Assembly (NCBI RefSeq): GCF_001590795.1
Contig: NZ_JXDL01000001.1
Location: forward strand, 2,904,956 to 2,950,376
DNA from: Bradyrhizobium sp. AT1
GTDB lineage: Bacteria; Pseudomonadota; Alphaproteobacteria; Rhizobiales; Xanthobacteraceae
Direction: 5' to 3'
DNA: 45,421 nt
Notes under the pieces: model-generated
Databases searched by the model: none
Told to the model about the DNA's origin: nothing
The model's input: the letters and a program-made list of their open reading frames with translations, nothing else
Program-made: the position numbers and the translations under genes
In this document: one piece after another, positions 14,307 through 23,597 of the stretch
How the letters are laid out: the number at the start of each line of letters is the position of its first letter
Numbering within the stretch: position 1 is the stretch's first letter

Positions 14307-15902
14307 ATGTCAGTATGTCGAAGTCTGTTTGCGGCGACGCTCGCCGGTACGTTTGCGCTAGCGGTCTCGCCGGCGACCAGCCAGACGCTGCGTTATGCCA
14401 ACCAGGGTGACCTGAAGTCCCTTGACCCCTACACGCTCAACGAAAGCACCACCCACGCCCATCTCGGACACGTTTATCAAGGCCTCACCGCGCGCGACAA
14501 GGACCTCAAGATCATTCCGGCGCTGGCGGAAAGCTGGGAAACTCCGGAGCCGACGCGCTGGCGTTTCCATTTGCGCAAGGGCGTGAAATTCCACAACGGC
14601 GACCCCTTCACCGCCGACGACGTCGTGTTCTCCGCCGATCGCGTCCGCAAGAAGGGGTCCAATATGCAGACCCGTCTCGCGCCCGACATCAAGGTCGTGA
14701 AGGTCGACGACTACACCGTCGACTTCGTCCTGCCCTCGCCCAATCCCATCCTGCACAATTCGTGGGATGTCTGGTACATCATGGACAAGAAATGGGCCGA
14801 GGCGAACAACGTCGTCGATCCGACGCCGGTGGCGGCGACCACGCCGAGCTACGCCTCGCTCAACGAGAACGGCACCGGCCCCTTCATCATCGAAAGCCAT
14901 CAGCCCGGCGTGAAGACGGTGTTCAAGGCCAACCCCAATTACTGGGGCAAGATGGAAGGCAATCTGAAGGAGATCATCTTCACCCCGATCGCTTCGGACG
15001 CCACCCGCGTCGCCGCGCTGCTCTCGGGCGAAGTCGACGTCATCGAGCCGGTGCCGATCCAGGACATCTCGCGCGTCGATTCAAGCCCGAACGCGCAGGT
15101 GCTGAAGGGACCGGAGCTGCGCACCATCTTCATCGGCTTCGACCAGACCCGCGACGAGTTGCTCTACTCCAACATCAAGGGCAAGAACCCGTTCAAGGAC
15201 GCCCGCGTCCGTGAAGCCTTTTACAAGGCGATCGACATCGAACTGATCAAGACGCGCGTCATGCGCGGGCTGTCGACGCCCTCGGCACTGATGATCGCGC
15301 CGGAACTGTTCGCGCTGTCCAAGGAGTTCACGCGGCCGAAATTCGATCCGGACGGCGCCAAGAAGCTCCTGACCGAGGCCGGTTACCCCGATGGCTTCGA
15401 GGTCACGATGGACTGCCCGAACGATCGCTACGTCAACGACGCCGCGATCTGCCAGGCCGTCGTCGGCATGCTTGCCCGCATCGGCGTCAAGATCAATCTG
15501 CTGGCACAGCCGAAGGCGCAGTACTTCGCCAAGGTGCTGAAGCAGGGCGGCTACCAGACCTCGTTCTACCTGCTGGGCTGGACGCCGAGCACGATGGATT
15601 CGCACAACGTGCTCTACGACATCATGGGCTGCCGCGACGATGCGAAATCCTCGCGCGGCGAAGCCAATCTCGGCGGCTATTGCAACAAGGAGTTCGACGC
15701 CATCACCGACAAGGTGCTGGTCGAGACCGACACCGCCAAGCGCAACCAGCTGATCAAGCAGGCTTACGAGATCAGCATCAAGGACTGGGCCTACATCCCG
15801 CTGCATCAGCAGGCACTGGCTTGGGGCGTCTCGAAAAAGGTCAACCTGCCGCAACGCGCGGACAATCTGGTCATGTTCCACTGGGCGACCAAGAAGGAAT
15901 AG
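14307..15902 (+). CDS. peptide ABC transporter substrate-binding protein (SBP_bac_5 family)
   Basis: A 531-residue periplasmic binding protein of the DppA/OppA type. An N-terminal Sec signal of about 26 residues ends near ATSQ-T. The mature protein begins LRYANQGDLKSLDPYTLNE, typical of this family, and the segment WRFHLRKGVKFHNGDPFTADDV is the family signature. It should capture a di- or oligopeptide, or a similar polar ligand. The ATG at 14307 is chosen for the signal peptide and GGAGAGGG upstream; the open frame extends 138 codons further without homology. It is first in the operon and is followed by a hairpin that may keep its mRNA in excess over the permease genes. Confidence 0.93.
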   Translation: MSVCRSLFAATLAGTFALAVSPATSQTLRYANQGDLKSLDPYTLNESTTHAHLGHVYQGLTARDKDLKIIPALAESWETPEPTRWRFHLRKGVKFHNGDPFTADDVVFSADRVRKKGSNMQTRLAPDIKVVKVDDYTVDFVLPSPNPILHNSWDVWYIMDKKWAEANNVVDPTPVAATTPSYASLNENGTGPFIIESHQPGVKTVFKANPNYWGKMEGNLKEIIFTPIASDATRVAALLSGEVDVIEPVPIQDISRVDSSPNAQVLKGPELRTIFIGFDQTRDELLYSNIKGKNPFKDARVREAFYKAIDIELIKTRVMRGLSTPSALMIAPELFALSKEFTRPKFDPDGAKKLLTEAGYPDGFEVTMDCPNDRYVNDAAICQAVVGMLARIGVKINLLAQPKAQYFAKVLKQGGYQTSFYLLGWTPSTMDSHNVLYDIMGCRDDAKSSRGEANLGGYCNKEFDAITDKVLVETDTAKRNQLIKQAYEISIKDWAYIPLHQQALAWGVSKKVNLPQRADNLVMFHWATKKE

Positions 15903-15917
15903 CGTCAGTTGAACACG

Positions 15918-15955
15918 AGGTCCCGGAGGCGTCAGGCGTCCGGGACCTTTCCTTT
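15918..15955 (+). terminator. partial terminator between binding-protein and permease genes
   Basis: A perfect 10-bp stem, AGGTCCCGGA (15918-15927) and TCCGGGACCT (15939-15948), with an 11-nt loop, is followed by TTCCTTTTT. It stands 16 bases after the substrate-binding protein stop and before the permease gene. In ABC operons such an element usually lowers downstream expression or protects the 5' segment of mRNA. Confidence 0.7.
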
Positions 15956-16007
15956 TTCCGGCTGACAAGGTCGTCAGCCGCACGCTCACCCAAGGACAGT
16001 GGAAGGC

Positions 16008-16988
16008 ATGCTCGCTTTCACTCTTCGCCGCGCCGTTCAGGCCATCGGCGTCATGTTCGCCGTCGGCATCATCGCGTTCTCGATGTTCCGTTTCGCCGGC
16101 GATCCCGTCAACCAGATCGTCTCGATAGACACGTCGGCGGCCGAACGCGAAATCGTGCGCAAGTCGCTCGGTCTCGACGATCCCGTGCCGGTGCAGTTCA
16201 TCCGCTATTTCGCCGATGCAGCGCAGTTCAAGTTCGGCGTCTCCTACCAGTTCCGCCAGCCAGTCTCGACGCTGCTGATGGAACGCATGCCCGCAACGCT
16301 GGAACTGGCGATCTGCGCCACCGTGTTTGCAATGGTGTTCGGCATCCTGATGGGCGTCTATTCGGCGCTCAGGCGCGACACGATTCTGGCCAAATTATTC
16401 CAGGCGGTCTCGCTCATCGGCATCTCGCTGCCGACGTTCCTGATCGGCATCCTGCTGATCTATCTGTTCGCCGTGACATTGGGCTGGTTGCCCTCGTTCG
16501 GTCGCGGCGAGGTGGTCAAGCTCGGCTGGTGGAGCACGGGCCTGCTCACGCTGTCGGGACTGAAGGCACTGATCATGCCCTCGATCACGCTCGGCCTGTT
16601 CCAGATGACCCTGATCATGCGGCTGGTGCGTGCGGAGATGCTGGAAGTGCTGCGGACCGACTATATCCGCTTTGCCCGCGCCCGCGGGCTCACCACCCGC
16701 GCCATCCATTTCGGCCACGCGCTGAAGAACACGCTGATTCCCGTGATCACGGTGGCGGGACTTCAGTTTGGCTCGGTTATTGCATTTTCGATCATCACCG
16801 AAACCGTGTTCCAGTGGCCGGGCATGGGACTTCTATTCGTGCAGGCCGTGCAAAACGTCGACATCCCGATCATGGCCGCCTACCTGCTGATGGTTTCGCT
16901 GATCTTCGTCACCATCAATCTGGTGGTCGACATCCTCTATACCGTGGTCGATCCGCGCCTGCGCGCGACCGTCGGCCGTGCCACCTAA
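16008..16988 (+). CDS. peptide ABC transporter permease, DppB-like
   Basis: A 326-residue inner-membrane permease with six or seven hydrophobic helices. The N-terminal helix (LRRAVQAIGVMFAVGIIAFSMF) and the segment SLGLDDPVPVQFIRYFADA are typical of DppB/OppB. The EAA-like coupling loop is YIRFARARGLTTRAIHFGHALK, just before the last helices. I prefer the ATG at 16008 because AAGGA lies 11 bases upstream; an in-frame GTG at 15999 sits too close to it. It should pair with the next gene to form the channel of the first peptide importer. Confidence 0.92.
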   Translation: MLAFTLRRAVQAIGVMFAVGIIAFSMFRFAGDPVNQIVSIDTSAAEREIVRKSLGLDDPVPVQFIRYFADAAQFKFGVSYQFRQPVSTLLMERMPATLELAICATVFAMVFGILMGVYSALRRDTILAKLFQAVSLIGISLPTFLIGILLIYLFAVTLGWLPSFGRGEVVKLGWWSTGLLTLSGLKALIMPSITLGLFQMTLIMRLVRAEMLEVLRTDYIRFARARGLTTRAIHFGHALKNTLIPVITVAGLQFGSVIAFSIITETVFQWPGMGLLFVQAVQNVDIPIMAAYLLMVSLIFVTINLVVDILYTVVDPRLRATVGRAT

Positions 16989-17000
16989 GGGAAGCCCTGC

Positions 17001-17972
17001 ATGTCCGACGCAGTCGCCTCCAATTCCACCGAGCCAAGCGCGCCGGCCGCGCCTGCCGGCCGCAGCTGGCTGGCCCGCGCGCTCGACAGCGACATCTTCT
17101 ATTCGTTCCGCCGTTCCAAGCTGACCATGGTGGCGGCGGCCATCACCGTGCTGTTCTTCCTGCTCGCGATCTTTGCGTCCGCGCTCGCGGTGCAGAACCC
17201 GTTCGATCCGGCGCAGCTTCAGCTGATGAACTCGCGCATCTCGCCGCTGTGGACCGCCGACGGCCAAAGCCCGTTCCTGCTCGGCACCGACGAGCAGGGG
17301 CGCGACGTGTTCTCCGCGATCCTCTACGGCATGCGCATCTCGCTCGCCGTGGGCGTCGCAGGCGTGATCTTCGCCGGCGCGCTGGGCATCGCGCTCGGCC
17401 TGATCGCGGGCTATTTCGGCGGCGCGGTCGACGGCGTCATCATGCGGATCGCCGATGTGCAGCTCACCTTCCCCGCCATTCTGATCGCGCTGCTGGTGAA
17501 CGGCATCGCCAAATCGATCTTCGGCAACCGGCTGGATGCCAACAGCATGCTGGTGGTGCTGGTGATCTCGATCGGCCTGAGTTTCTGGGTGGGCTATGCC
17601 CGGACGGTGCGCGGCTCCGTGATGGTCGAGAAGAACAAGGACTACGTGGCCGCCGCGCAGCTGATCGGCTTGCCGGCGCCGAAGATCATGCTGCGGCACG
17701 TGTTGCCCAACACGATGGGTCCGATCCTGGTCATCGCCACCATCAACCTCGCGCTTGCCATCATCACCGAGGCGACGCTCTCTTTCCTCGGCGTCGGCCT
17801 GCCCGACACGATGCCCTCGCTCGGCACGCTGATCCGCATCGGCAACAACTATCTGTTCGCGGGCGAATGGTGGATCGTCGTCTTCCCCGGCCTGGCGCTC
17901 GCTGGATTGATCCTGTCGATCAATTTGCTCGGCGACTGGCTGCGCGACGCGCTCAATCCGAAACTCCGATAA
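17001..17972 (+). CDS. peptide ABC transporter permease, DppC-like
   Basis: A 323-residue permease with a cytoplasmic N-terminal tail rich in Ala and Pro, a first helix at about 42-64 and the DppC-type sequence LLGTDEQGRDVFSAILYGMR before the permease core. The coupling loop reads KDYVAAAQLIGLPAPKIMLRH. The C-terminus LGDWLRDALNPKLR is standard for OppC/DppC proteins. It begins 12 bases after the partner permease, with AAGGGAAG upstream, so the two are made together. Confidence 0.92.
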   Translation: MSDAVASNSTEPSAPAAPAGRSWLARALDSDIFYSFRRSKLTMVAAAITVLFFLLAIFASALAVQNPFDPAQLQLMNSRISPLWTADGQSPFLLGTDEQGRDVFSAILYGMRISLAVGVAGVIFAGALGIALGLIAGYFGGAVDGVIMRIADVQLTFPAILIALLVNGIAKSIFGNRLDANSMLVVLVISIGLSFWVGYARTVRGSVMVEKNKDYVAAAQLIGLPAPKIMLRHVLPNTMGPILVIATINLALAIITEATLSFLGVGLPDTMPSLGTLIRIGNNYLFAGEWWIVVFPGLALAGLILSINLLGDWLRDALNPKLR

Positions 17973-18015
17973 GCAACGCTTCGATGAGCAATCCTTCGAT
18001 GAATACGCCTCGCTC

Positions 18016-19002
18016 ATGACCGAACCCATCCTCTCCGTGCGCAATCTTCAGGTGGAGTTCGCCTCCCGCCGCGGCACCCTGCGCGCCATCGACGATGTCT
18101 CCTTCGACATCGCCAAGGGCGAGGTGCTGGGCGTGGTCGGCGAATCCGGCGCCGGCAAGTCCGTCACCGGCCTCGCGGTGATCGGCCTGATCGATCCGCC
18201 CGGCCGCATCGCCGGCGGTGAGATCCGTCTTGCCGGACTGCGCATCGACAATCTGCCGCCGGAGGAGATGCGCCGCATCCGTGGCAAACGGATCGGCATG
18301 ATCTTCCAGGATCCTCTCACCTCGCTCAATCCGCTCTACCGGGTCGGCGACCAGATCGTCGAGACGATCAGGACGCACCTGAACTTGTCCGAATCCGCCG
18401 CCCGCCGCCGCGCCATCGACCTGCTCGCCGAGGTCGGTATTCCCGCGCCGGACAAGCGCATCGACGGCTATCCGCACGAGTTCTCGGGCGGCATGCGCCA
18501 GCGCGTCGTGATTGCGCTGGCGATCTGCGCCGAGCCTGAGCTGATCATCGCGGACGAGCCGACCACCGCGCTCGACGTCTCCGTGCAGGCGCAGATCATC
18601 TCGCTGATCAAGCGGCTCGGCCGCGACCACGGCACCGCCGTGATGCTAGTGACGCACGACATGGGCGTGATCGCGGAGACCTCGGACCGCGTCGCGGTGA
18701 TGTATGCCGGCCGTGTCGCCGAGATCGGTCCGGTCCAGGATGTCGTGCGAAATCCGCTTCATCCCTACGCCAAGGGGTTGATGGGCGCGATCCCGACGCT
18801 GGCCGGCGACGACAAGCGCCTGCAGCAGATCCCCGGCTCGATGCCGCGCCTCTCGGCGATCCCGCGCGGCTGCTCGTTCAATCCGCGCTGCGCCTTTGCC
18901 TTCGACCGCTGCCGGGTCGAGCGGCCGGAGCCGCTGCCGCGGGGCGCGCAATCGGTCGCCTGCCATCTCTATGACGACGTGCCGGCGGAGAGCGCGGCAT
19001 GA
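18016..19002 (+). CDS. peptide ABC transporter ATP-binding protein, DppD-like
   Basis: A 328-residue ATPase: Walker A GESGAGKS (42-49), signature FSGGMRQR, Walker B LIIADEPTTALD and switch histidine in VTHDMG. The C-terminal oligopeptide-transporter domain carries cysteines (GCSFNPRCAFAFDRC, later ACHLY); equivalent cysteines hold an iron-sulfur cluster in some DppD proteins, which I recall from structural work. It powers uptake together with the next gene, which overlaps it by ATGA. The 43-base gap before it contains two in-frame-looking ATGs, but homology begins at MTEPILSV. Confidence 0.93.
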   Translation: MTEPILSVRNLQVEFASRRGTLRAIDDVSFDIAKGEVLGVVGESGAGKSVTGLAVIGLIDPPGRIAGGEIRLAGLRIDNLPPEEMRRIRGKRIGMIFQDPLTSLNPLYRVGDQIVETIRTHLNLSESAARRRAIDLLAEVGIPAPDKRIDGYPHEFSGGMRQRVVIALAICAEPELIIADEPTTALDVSVQAQIISLIKRLGRDHGTAVMLVTHDMGVIAETSDRVAVMYAGRVAEIGPVQDVVRNPLHPYAKGLMGAIPTLAGDDKRLQQIPGSMPRLSAIPRGCSFNPRCAFAFDRCRVERPEPLPRGAQSVACHLYDDVPAESAA

Positions 19003-19988
19003 GCACGCCCTTCGTCCAGGCGACAAATCTGCGCCGTGTGTTCGACGTCTCGAAGCCGTGGCTCAACCGCGTGCTCGAGGGAGGCCACCTCGAATATCTC
19101 AAGGCGGTCGATCACGTCACCTTCGATATCAGAAAGGGCGAGACGTTCGCGCTGGTCGGCGAGTCCGGCTCGGGCAAGACCACCGTCGCTCGGATGGTCG
19201 TCGGCCTGTTGCCGCCGAGCGCCGGCGACGTCCTGATCGACGGGGTCTCGATGACGGATCCGCGGCAGGCGCAGGCGCGCCGCAAACTGCGCCGCCGCAT
19301 CCAGATGATCTTCCAGGATCCATATGCGAGCCTGAACCCGCGCTTCCGTGTCGATGCCATCATCTCCGAGCCGATCCGCGCGTTCGACCTGATCCAGGGC
19401 GAGCGCGACATCCAGGCGCGCGTCGGCGAGTTGCTCACCCTCGTCGGCCTGCATCCGGACGACCGGCTGAAATTTCCCCACGAATTCTCCGGCGGCCAGC
19501 GCCAGCGTATCGCGATCGCGCGGGCGCTCGCCTCCGACGCCGAGTTCATCGTCTGCGACGAGCCGACCTCGGCGCTCGACGTCTCCGTGCAGGCGCAGAT
19601 CCTGAACCTGATGCGCGACCTTCAGGACAAGTTCGGCCTCACCTACATGTTCATCAGCCACAATCTCGCCGTGGTCCGCCATATGGCGAGCCGCGTCGGC
19701 GTGATGTATCTCGGCCGTATCGTCGAGATCGCGGAGGGGCGCGAGCTGTTCGCCAATCCGCGCATGCCCTACACCAAGATGCTGCTGGGCGCCGTGCCTG
19801 ACCTCGCCATGAGCGGCCGCCAGCGCATTCCAGTGAAAGGCGAGATCCCGAACCCGATCAATCCGCCGCCCGGCTGCGCCTTCAATCCGCGCTGCCCGCT
19901 GGCGTTCGATCTCTGCCGCAAGGAAACGCCGGAACTGATTAGCGGCGTCGCATGTCACGCCGTGAACACCGCGCCGGTCCCAGCGTGA
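18999..19988 (+). CDS. peptide ABC transporter ATP-binding protein, DppF-like
   Basis: A 329-residue ATPase partner of the DppD-like protein. Walker A is GESGSGKT, the signature is FSGGQRQR, Walker B is FIVCDEPTSALD and the switch region is FISHNLAVV. The C-terminal domain repeats the cysteine pattern GCAFNPRCPLAFDLC. The insert KPWLNRVLEGGHLEYLKAVD after the first strand is usual for DppF. Start overlaps the previous stop (ATGA). It closes the first complete importer (binding protein, two permeases, two ATPases); the gamma-glutamyltransferase gene follows after 82 bases in the same direction. Confidence 0.93.
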   Translation: MSTPFVQATNLRRVFDVSKPWLNRVLEGGHLEYLKAVDHVTFDIRKGETFALVGESGSGKTTVARMVVGLLPPSAGDVLIDGVSMTDPRQAQARRKLRRRIQMIFQDPYASLNPRFRVDAIISEPIRAFDLIQGERDIQARVGELLTLVGLHPDDRLKFPHEFSGGQRQRIAIARALASDAEFIVCDEPTSALDVSVQAQILNLMRDLQDKFGLTYMFISHNLAVVRHMASRVGVMYLGRIVEIAEGRELFANPRMPYTKMLLGAVPDLAMSGRQRIPVKGEIPNPINPPPGCAFNPRCPLAFDLCRKETPELISGVACHAVNTAPVPA

Positions 19989-20070
19989 CGCGCGCGTGCC
20001 ATGCGGCCTGCGCATTTGGCATCCCAGCATCGGCTGTGATCAATTGCGCGCGCCGCAAATGAGGTAGCCC

Positions 20071-21876
20071 ATGGCCAGCAACGTCAATCCCGATCCGTTC
20101 ACGACGCGTCCCGAAATCGAAGGCACCTTCGGGGTCGTCGCCACCACGCATTGGATCGCGACTGCCGTCGGCATGGCCATCCTGGAAAAGGGCGGCAACG
20201 CCTTCGACGCCGGCGTCGCTACCGCCTTCACGCTCCAGGTGGTAGAGCCGCATCTGAACGGACCCGGCGGCGACGTGCCCATCATCGTGCATGACGTGAA
20301 GCGCGGTCGCACCGAGGTGATCTGCGGCCAGGGTCCGGCACCAGCCCGCGCCACCATCGCGCATTACAAGAGCGAGGGCCTCGACATGGTGCCGGGCACC
20401 GGCCTGCTCGCGGCCTGCGTCCCCGGCACGTTCGAATCCTGGATGATGCTGCTGCGCGACTACGGCACGATGCGCGTGCGCGACGTGCTGGAGCCCGCGA
20501 TCTCCTATGCGCGCGACGGCTATCCGCTGGTCGAGCGCGCCTGTGCCACGATCCAGACCGTCGAGCAATTGTTCCGCAAGCACTGGCCGACCTCCGCGGC
20601 CGTCTACCTGCCCAACGGCGAGTTGCCGAAGCCCGGCACGCTGTTCACCAACACAACGCTGGCCGCGACCTACGCGCGGATCCTGAACGAGGCCGAGAGC
20701 GGCGGCGGCGGCCGCGATGCCGAAATCGAGCGTGCGCGGAAGGCGTGGTCGCAGGGCTTCGTCGCCGAGGCCATCGACAAGTTCTGCCGCACGCAAGAAG
20801 TGATGGACGTCAGCGGCTCGCCGCATCGCGGCGTATTGTCCGCAGACGACATGGCGCGCTGGCAGCCGACAATCGAGGCGCCGCTCACCTACGACTACGG
20901 CCGCTATACTGTCTGCAAGGCCGGCGTCTGGAGCCAGGGCCCGGTGACGCTGCAGCAGCTGGCACTGCTGAAAGGCTTTTCACTCGACGGACTCGATCCG
21001 ACCGGGCCGGAGTTCATCCACCTCCAGATCGAATGCGCAAAACTCGCCTTCGCCGACCGCGAAAAATTCTACGGCGATCCGAAATTCAGCGAGATCCCGA
21101 TCGGCACGCTGCTGTCGGATGCCTATAACGACGAGCGCCGCAAGCTCGTCACGGACAAAGCTTCGCTCGATCTGCGGCCCGGCGCGGTCGAGGGCTTCGG
21201 CGGCGTGGTCAAGCTGCGCCGCGCGGAAGGCCAGCGCGAGGCCGTCGGAGCGCTCGGCGCCGGTGAACCCACCGTGGGGCGCTTCGGCGAGGTGCGCGGC
21301 GACACCGTGCATTTCGACATTATCGACAAGGCCGGCAACATGGTGTCCTCGACACCTTCAGGAGGCTGGCTGCAATCCTCGCCTGTCATTCCTGAACTCG
21401 GTTTCTGCCTCGGCAGCCGCGCACAAATGTTCGATCTGGAGGAGAACCAACCTAGTTCTCTCGCGCCGGGCAAACGCCCGCGCACCACGCTGTCGCCGAG
21501 CATGGCGCTGCGGGATGGCGAGCCTTACCTTGCCTGGGGCTCGCCCGGCGGCGACCAGCAGGACCAGTGGATCACGCAGTTCTTCCTGCGCCACGTCCAT
21601 TGCAATCTCAATCTCCAGGAAGCCATCGACGCGCCGGCCTGGCATTCCGAGCATTTCCCGATCTCGTTCTGGCCGCGCACCGCGCGTCCTGGCGTGCTCG
21701 TGGTCGAGAACCGCGTGCCGAAGGCGACGATCGAGAACCTTCGCGAGCGCGGGCATATCGTCGAGGTCGGGCCCGACTGGTCCGAAGGCCGCCTCACCGC
21801 GGCCTCGCGCGTCGGTGTCCGCCGGCGCGCCGCCGCCAATCCGCGCGGCATGCAGGGCTACGCCGCAGGACGCTAA
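20071..21876 (+). CDS. gamma-glutamyltransferase family protein, no signal peptide
   Basis: A 601-residue Ntn-hydrolase that should cleave itself into large and small subunits and then hydrolyse or transfer gamma-glutamyl groups. Visible hallmarks are EKGGNAFDAGVAT near the N-terminus, the autocleavage and nucleophile threonine T412 in GDTVHFDIID, and PSGGWLQSSP and GKRPRTTLSP in the small subunit. No signal peptide precedes the core (it begins MASNVNPDPFTTRPEIEGTF), unlike periplasmic E. coli Ggt, so the enzyme is probably cytoplasmic and closer to the YwrD-type branch. The neighbours are two peptide importers, so it likely processes an imported gamma-glutamyl compound. Cephalosporin acylase-type activity is a less likely alternative. 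Confidence 0.9.
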   Translation: MASNVNPDPFTTRPEIEGTFGVVATTHWIATAVGMAILEKGGNAFDAGVATAFTLQVVEPHLNGPGGDVPIIVHDVKRGRTEVICGQGPAPARATIAHYKSEGLDMVPGTGLLAACVPGTFESWMMLLRDYGTMRVRDVLEPAISYARDGYPLVERACATIQTVEQLFRKHWPTSAAVYLPNGELPKPGTLFTNTTLAATYARILNEAESGGGGRDAEIERARKAWSQGFVAEAIDKFCRTQEVMDVSGSPHRGVLSADDMARWQPTIEAPLTYDYGRYTVCKAGVWSQGPVTLQQLALLKGFSLDGLDPTGPEFIHLQIECAKLAFADREKFYGDPKFSEIPIGTLLSDAYNDERRKLVTDKASLDLRPGAVEGFGGVVKLRRAEGQREAVGALGAGEPTVGRFGEVRGDTVHFDIIDKAGNMVSSTPSGGWLQSSPVIPELGFCLGSRAQMFDLEENQPSSLAPGKRPRTTLSPSMALRDGEPYLAWGSPGGDQQDQWITQFFLRHVHCNLNLQEAIDAPAWHSEHFPISFWPRTARPGVLVVENRVPKATIENLRERGHIVEVGPDWSEGRLTAASRVGVRRRAAANPRGMQGYAAGR

Positions 21877-21885
21877 AGGCAACAC

Positions 21886-22596
21886 ATGACCTGGTCGATC
21901 ATCGCGCGAGATCCTGCCACCGGCCAGTTCGGCATCGCGGTTGCGACCCGCTTCTTCGCTGTCGGCGCACGTGTGCCCTATATCGCGGCCGGCGTCGGCG
22001 CCATCGCGACCCAGGCCTTCGTCAATCCCTATTACGGCATCGACGGCCTCAAGCTGCTGCGTGAAGGCCTGAATGTGCATGACGTTCTCGCCGCGCTGCT
22101 TGCCACCGACGACGGCCGCGAGAGCCGGCAGGTCCACATCATGGACGCGAGCGGCGAGATCGCCGCCCATACTGGGCGCGACTGCGTCGACTGGTGCGGG
22201 CACGTCGCAGGCAGCGGCTTTTCGATTGCCGGCAACATGCTCGCCGGCGCCGACGTGCTCGACGAGACCGCAAAGACCTATATCGCCAACGACAGCCTGC
22301 CCTTCCCGCGCCGCCTGCTCGCGGCGATGCGCGCCGGCGAGGCCGCCGGCGGCGACAAGCGCGGCAAGCAGTCCGCCGCACTGCTGATCCATGGCGAGGA
22401 GGAATGGCCGACGCTCGACATCCGGGCTGACGATCATCCCGATCCACTCGGTGAGCTCGAACGGCTCGAGCGGGTCAGCCAGGAGCTCTGGGTGCACTTC
22501 CGCCCTTCCATGCCGACGCGGCAAAATCCATCCGGCAACACCGATCGCAGCGTCATCGACGCAACTATCGCCGCGGCACAGGCAAGGCAGGCATGA
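21886..22596 (+). CDS. DUF1028 family protein (Ntn-hydrolase-like)
   Basis: A 236-residue protein matching the DUF1028 family: it starts TWSIIARDPATGQFGIAVAT, followed by VGARVPYIAAGVGAIATQAF and NPYYGIDGLKLL. The family has a fold like Ntn-hydrolases, but its reaction is unknown; members often sit beside peptide ABC transporters and gamma-glutamyltransferases. The gene begins nine bases after the gamma-glutamyltransferase stop, and its own end overlaps the next ATPase gene by ATGA, so all are translated together. A role in degrading the imported substrate is inferred from that placement. No signal peptide is seen, which agrees with a cytoplasmic site. Confidence 0.87.
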   Translation: MTWSIIARDPATGQFGIAVATRFFAVGARVPYIAAGVGAIATQAFVNPYYGIDGLKLLREGLNVHDVLAALLATDDGRESRQVHIMDASGEIAAHTGRDCVDWCGHVAGSGFSIAGNMLAGADVLDETAKTYIANDSLPFPRRLLAAMRAGEAAGGDKRGKQSAALLIHGEEEWPTLDIRADDHPDPLGELERLERVSQELWVHFRPSMPTRQNPSGNTDRSVIDATIAAAQARQA

Positions 22597-23582
22597 GCGC
22601 CGGCCCTCTCATCGAGATCACAGATCTACGCATCCGCTTTCACGGCGACGACGGCCGGATCACCCATGCGGTCGACGGCGTCGATCTCAGTGTTGCCAAT
22701 GGCGCGACGCTCGGCCTCGTCGGTGAATCCGGCTGCGGCAAGAGCGTGACCTCGCTGGCCATCATGGGCCTCCTGCCGAAGCAGAGCGCGGAGATTTCAG
22801 GCGCGATCCGCTTCGACGGTTTTGACCTGCTGAAGACACCGGACCAGACCCTGCGCGACTTGCGCGGCAACCGGCTCGCGATGATCTTCCAGGAGCCGAT
22901 GACCTCGCTCAACCCGAGCTTCACCATCGGCGACCAGATCATCGAGACCATCCTGCGCCACCGCGGCGGCTCACGAAAGAGCGCGCGCGCGCGGGCGATC
23001 GAGCTGTTGCGCCGCGTCCACATCCCCTCGCCCGAGCGGCGCATCGACGAATATCCGCACAAGCTCTCGGGCGGGATGCGCCAGCGCGTGATGATCGCGA
23101 TGGCGCTCGCCTGCGATCCGCGTCTCTTGATCGCGGACGAGCCGACCACGGCGCTCGACGTCACCCTGCAGGCGCAGATCCTGGAATTGATGCGCGAGCT
23201 GAAAGCTGCAAGCGGCGCCGCCATCATCCTGATCACCCACGACCTCGGCGTCGTCGCCGAGGTCTGCGACGAGGTCGCGGTGATGTATGCCGGCGAGATC
23301 GTCGAGCGTGCGCCGGTGGATGAGCTGTTCTCCGCGCCGCAGCACCCTTACACCGTCGGCCTGCTCGGCTCGATCCCGCGGCTCGACCACCGCGCCGAGC
23401 AGCTCGCGACGATCGAAGGCATGGTGCCGAACATGGCGCAGCCGCCGGCCGGCTGCCGCTTCGCCGCGCGCTGCCCGTTCGTGCTGGAGGCCTGCACCAA
23501 GGCGCCGCCGCCATTGACCGAGGTCAGCCCCGGCCACCTCTCGCGATGCATCCGCGCGCCACTCGAACGACTGGTGTCGTGA
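22593..23582 (+). CDS. peptide ABC transporter ATP-binding protein, DppD-like (second system)
   Basis: A 329-residue ATPase: Walker A GESGCGKS, signature LSGGMRQR, Walker B LLIADEPTTALD, switch ITHDLG, and C-terminal cysteine pattern GCRFAARCPFVLEAC. It is a clear paralogue of the ATPase at 18016 but not nearly identical, so the second transporter is not a recent duplication. Its start overlaps the DUF1028 stop (ATGA), which ties the enzyme genes to this second importer. The gene order here (ATPases first, then binding protein and permeases) differs from that of the first importer. Confidence 0.92.
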   Translation: MSAGPLIEITDLRIRFHGDDGRITHAVDGVDLSVANGATLGLVGESGCGKSVTSLAIMGLLPKQSAEISGAIRFDGFDLLKTPDQTLRDLRGNRLAMIFQEPMTSLNPSFTIGDQIIETILRHRGGSRKSARARAIELLRRVHIPSPERRIDEYPHKLSGGMRQRVMIAMALACDPRLLIADEPTTALDVTLQAQILELMRELKAASGAAIILITHDLGVVAEVCDEVAVMYAGEIVERAPVDELFSAPQHPYTVGLLGSIPRLDHRAEQLATIEGMVPNMAQPPAGCRFAARCPFVLEACTKAPPPLTEVSPGHLSRCIRAPLERLVS

Positions 23583-23597
23583 TGGCGCAGCTCTCCT

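Noticed and set aside
14032..14361. A 109-codon plus-strand frame in the gap before the first transporter gene
   Set aside because: No ribosome-binding site or family likeness; it runs through the candidate promoter and into the signal peptide of the real gene in another frame.
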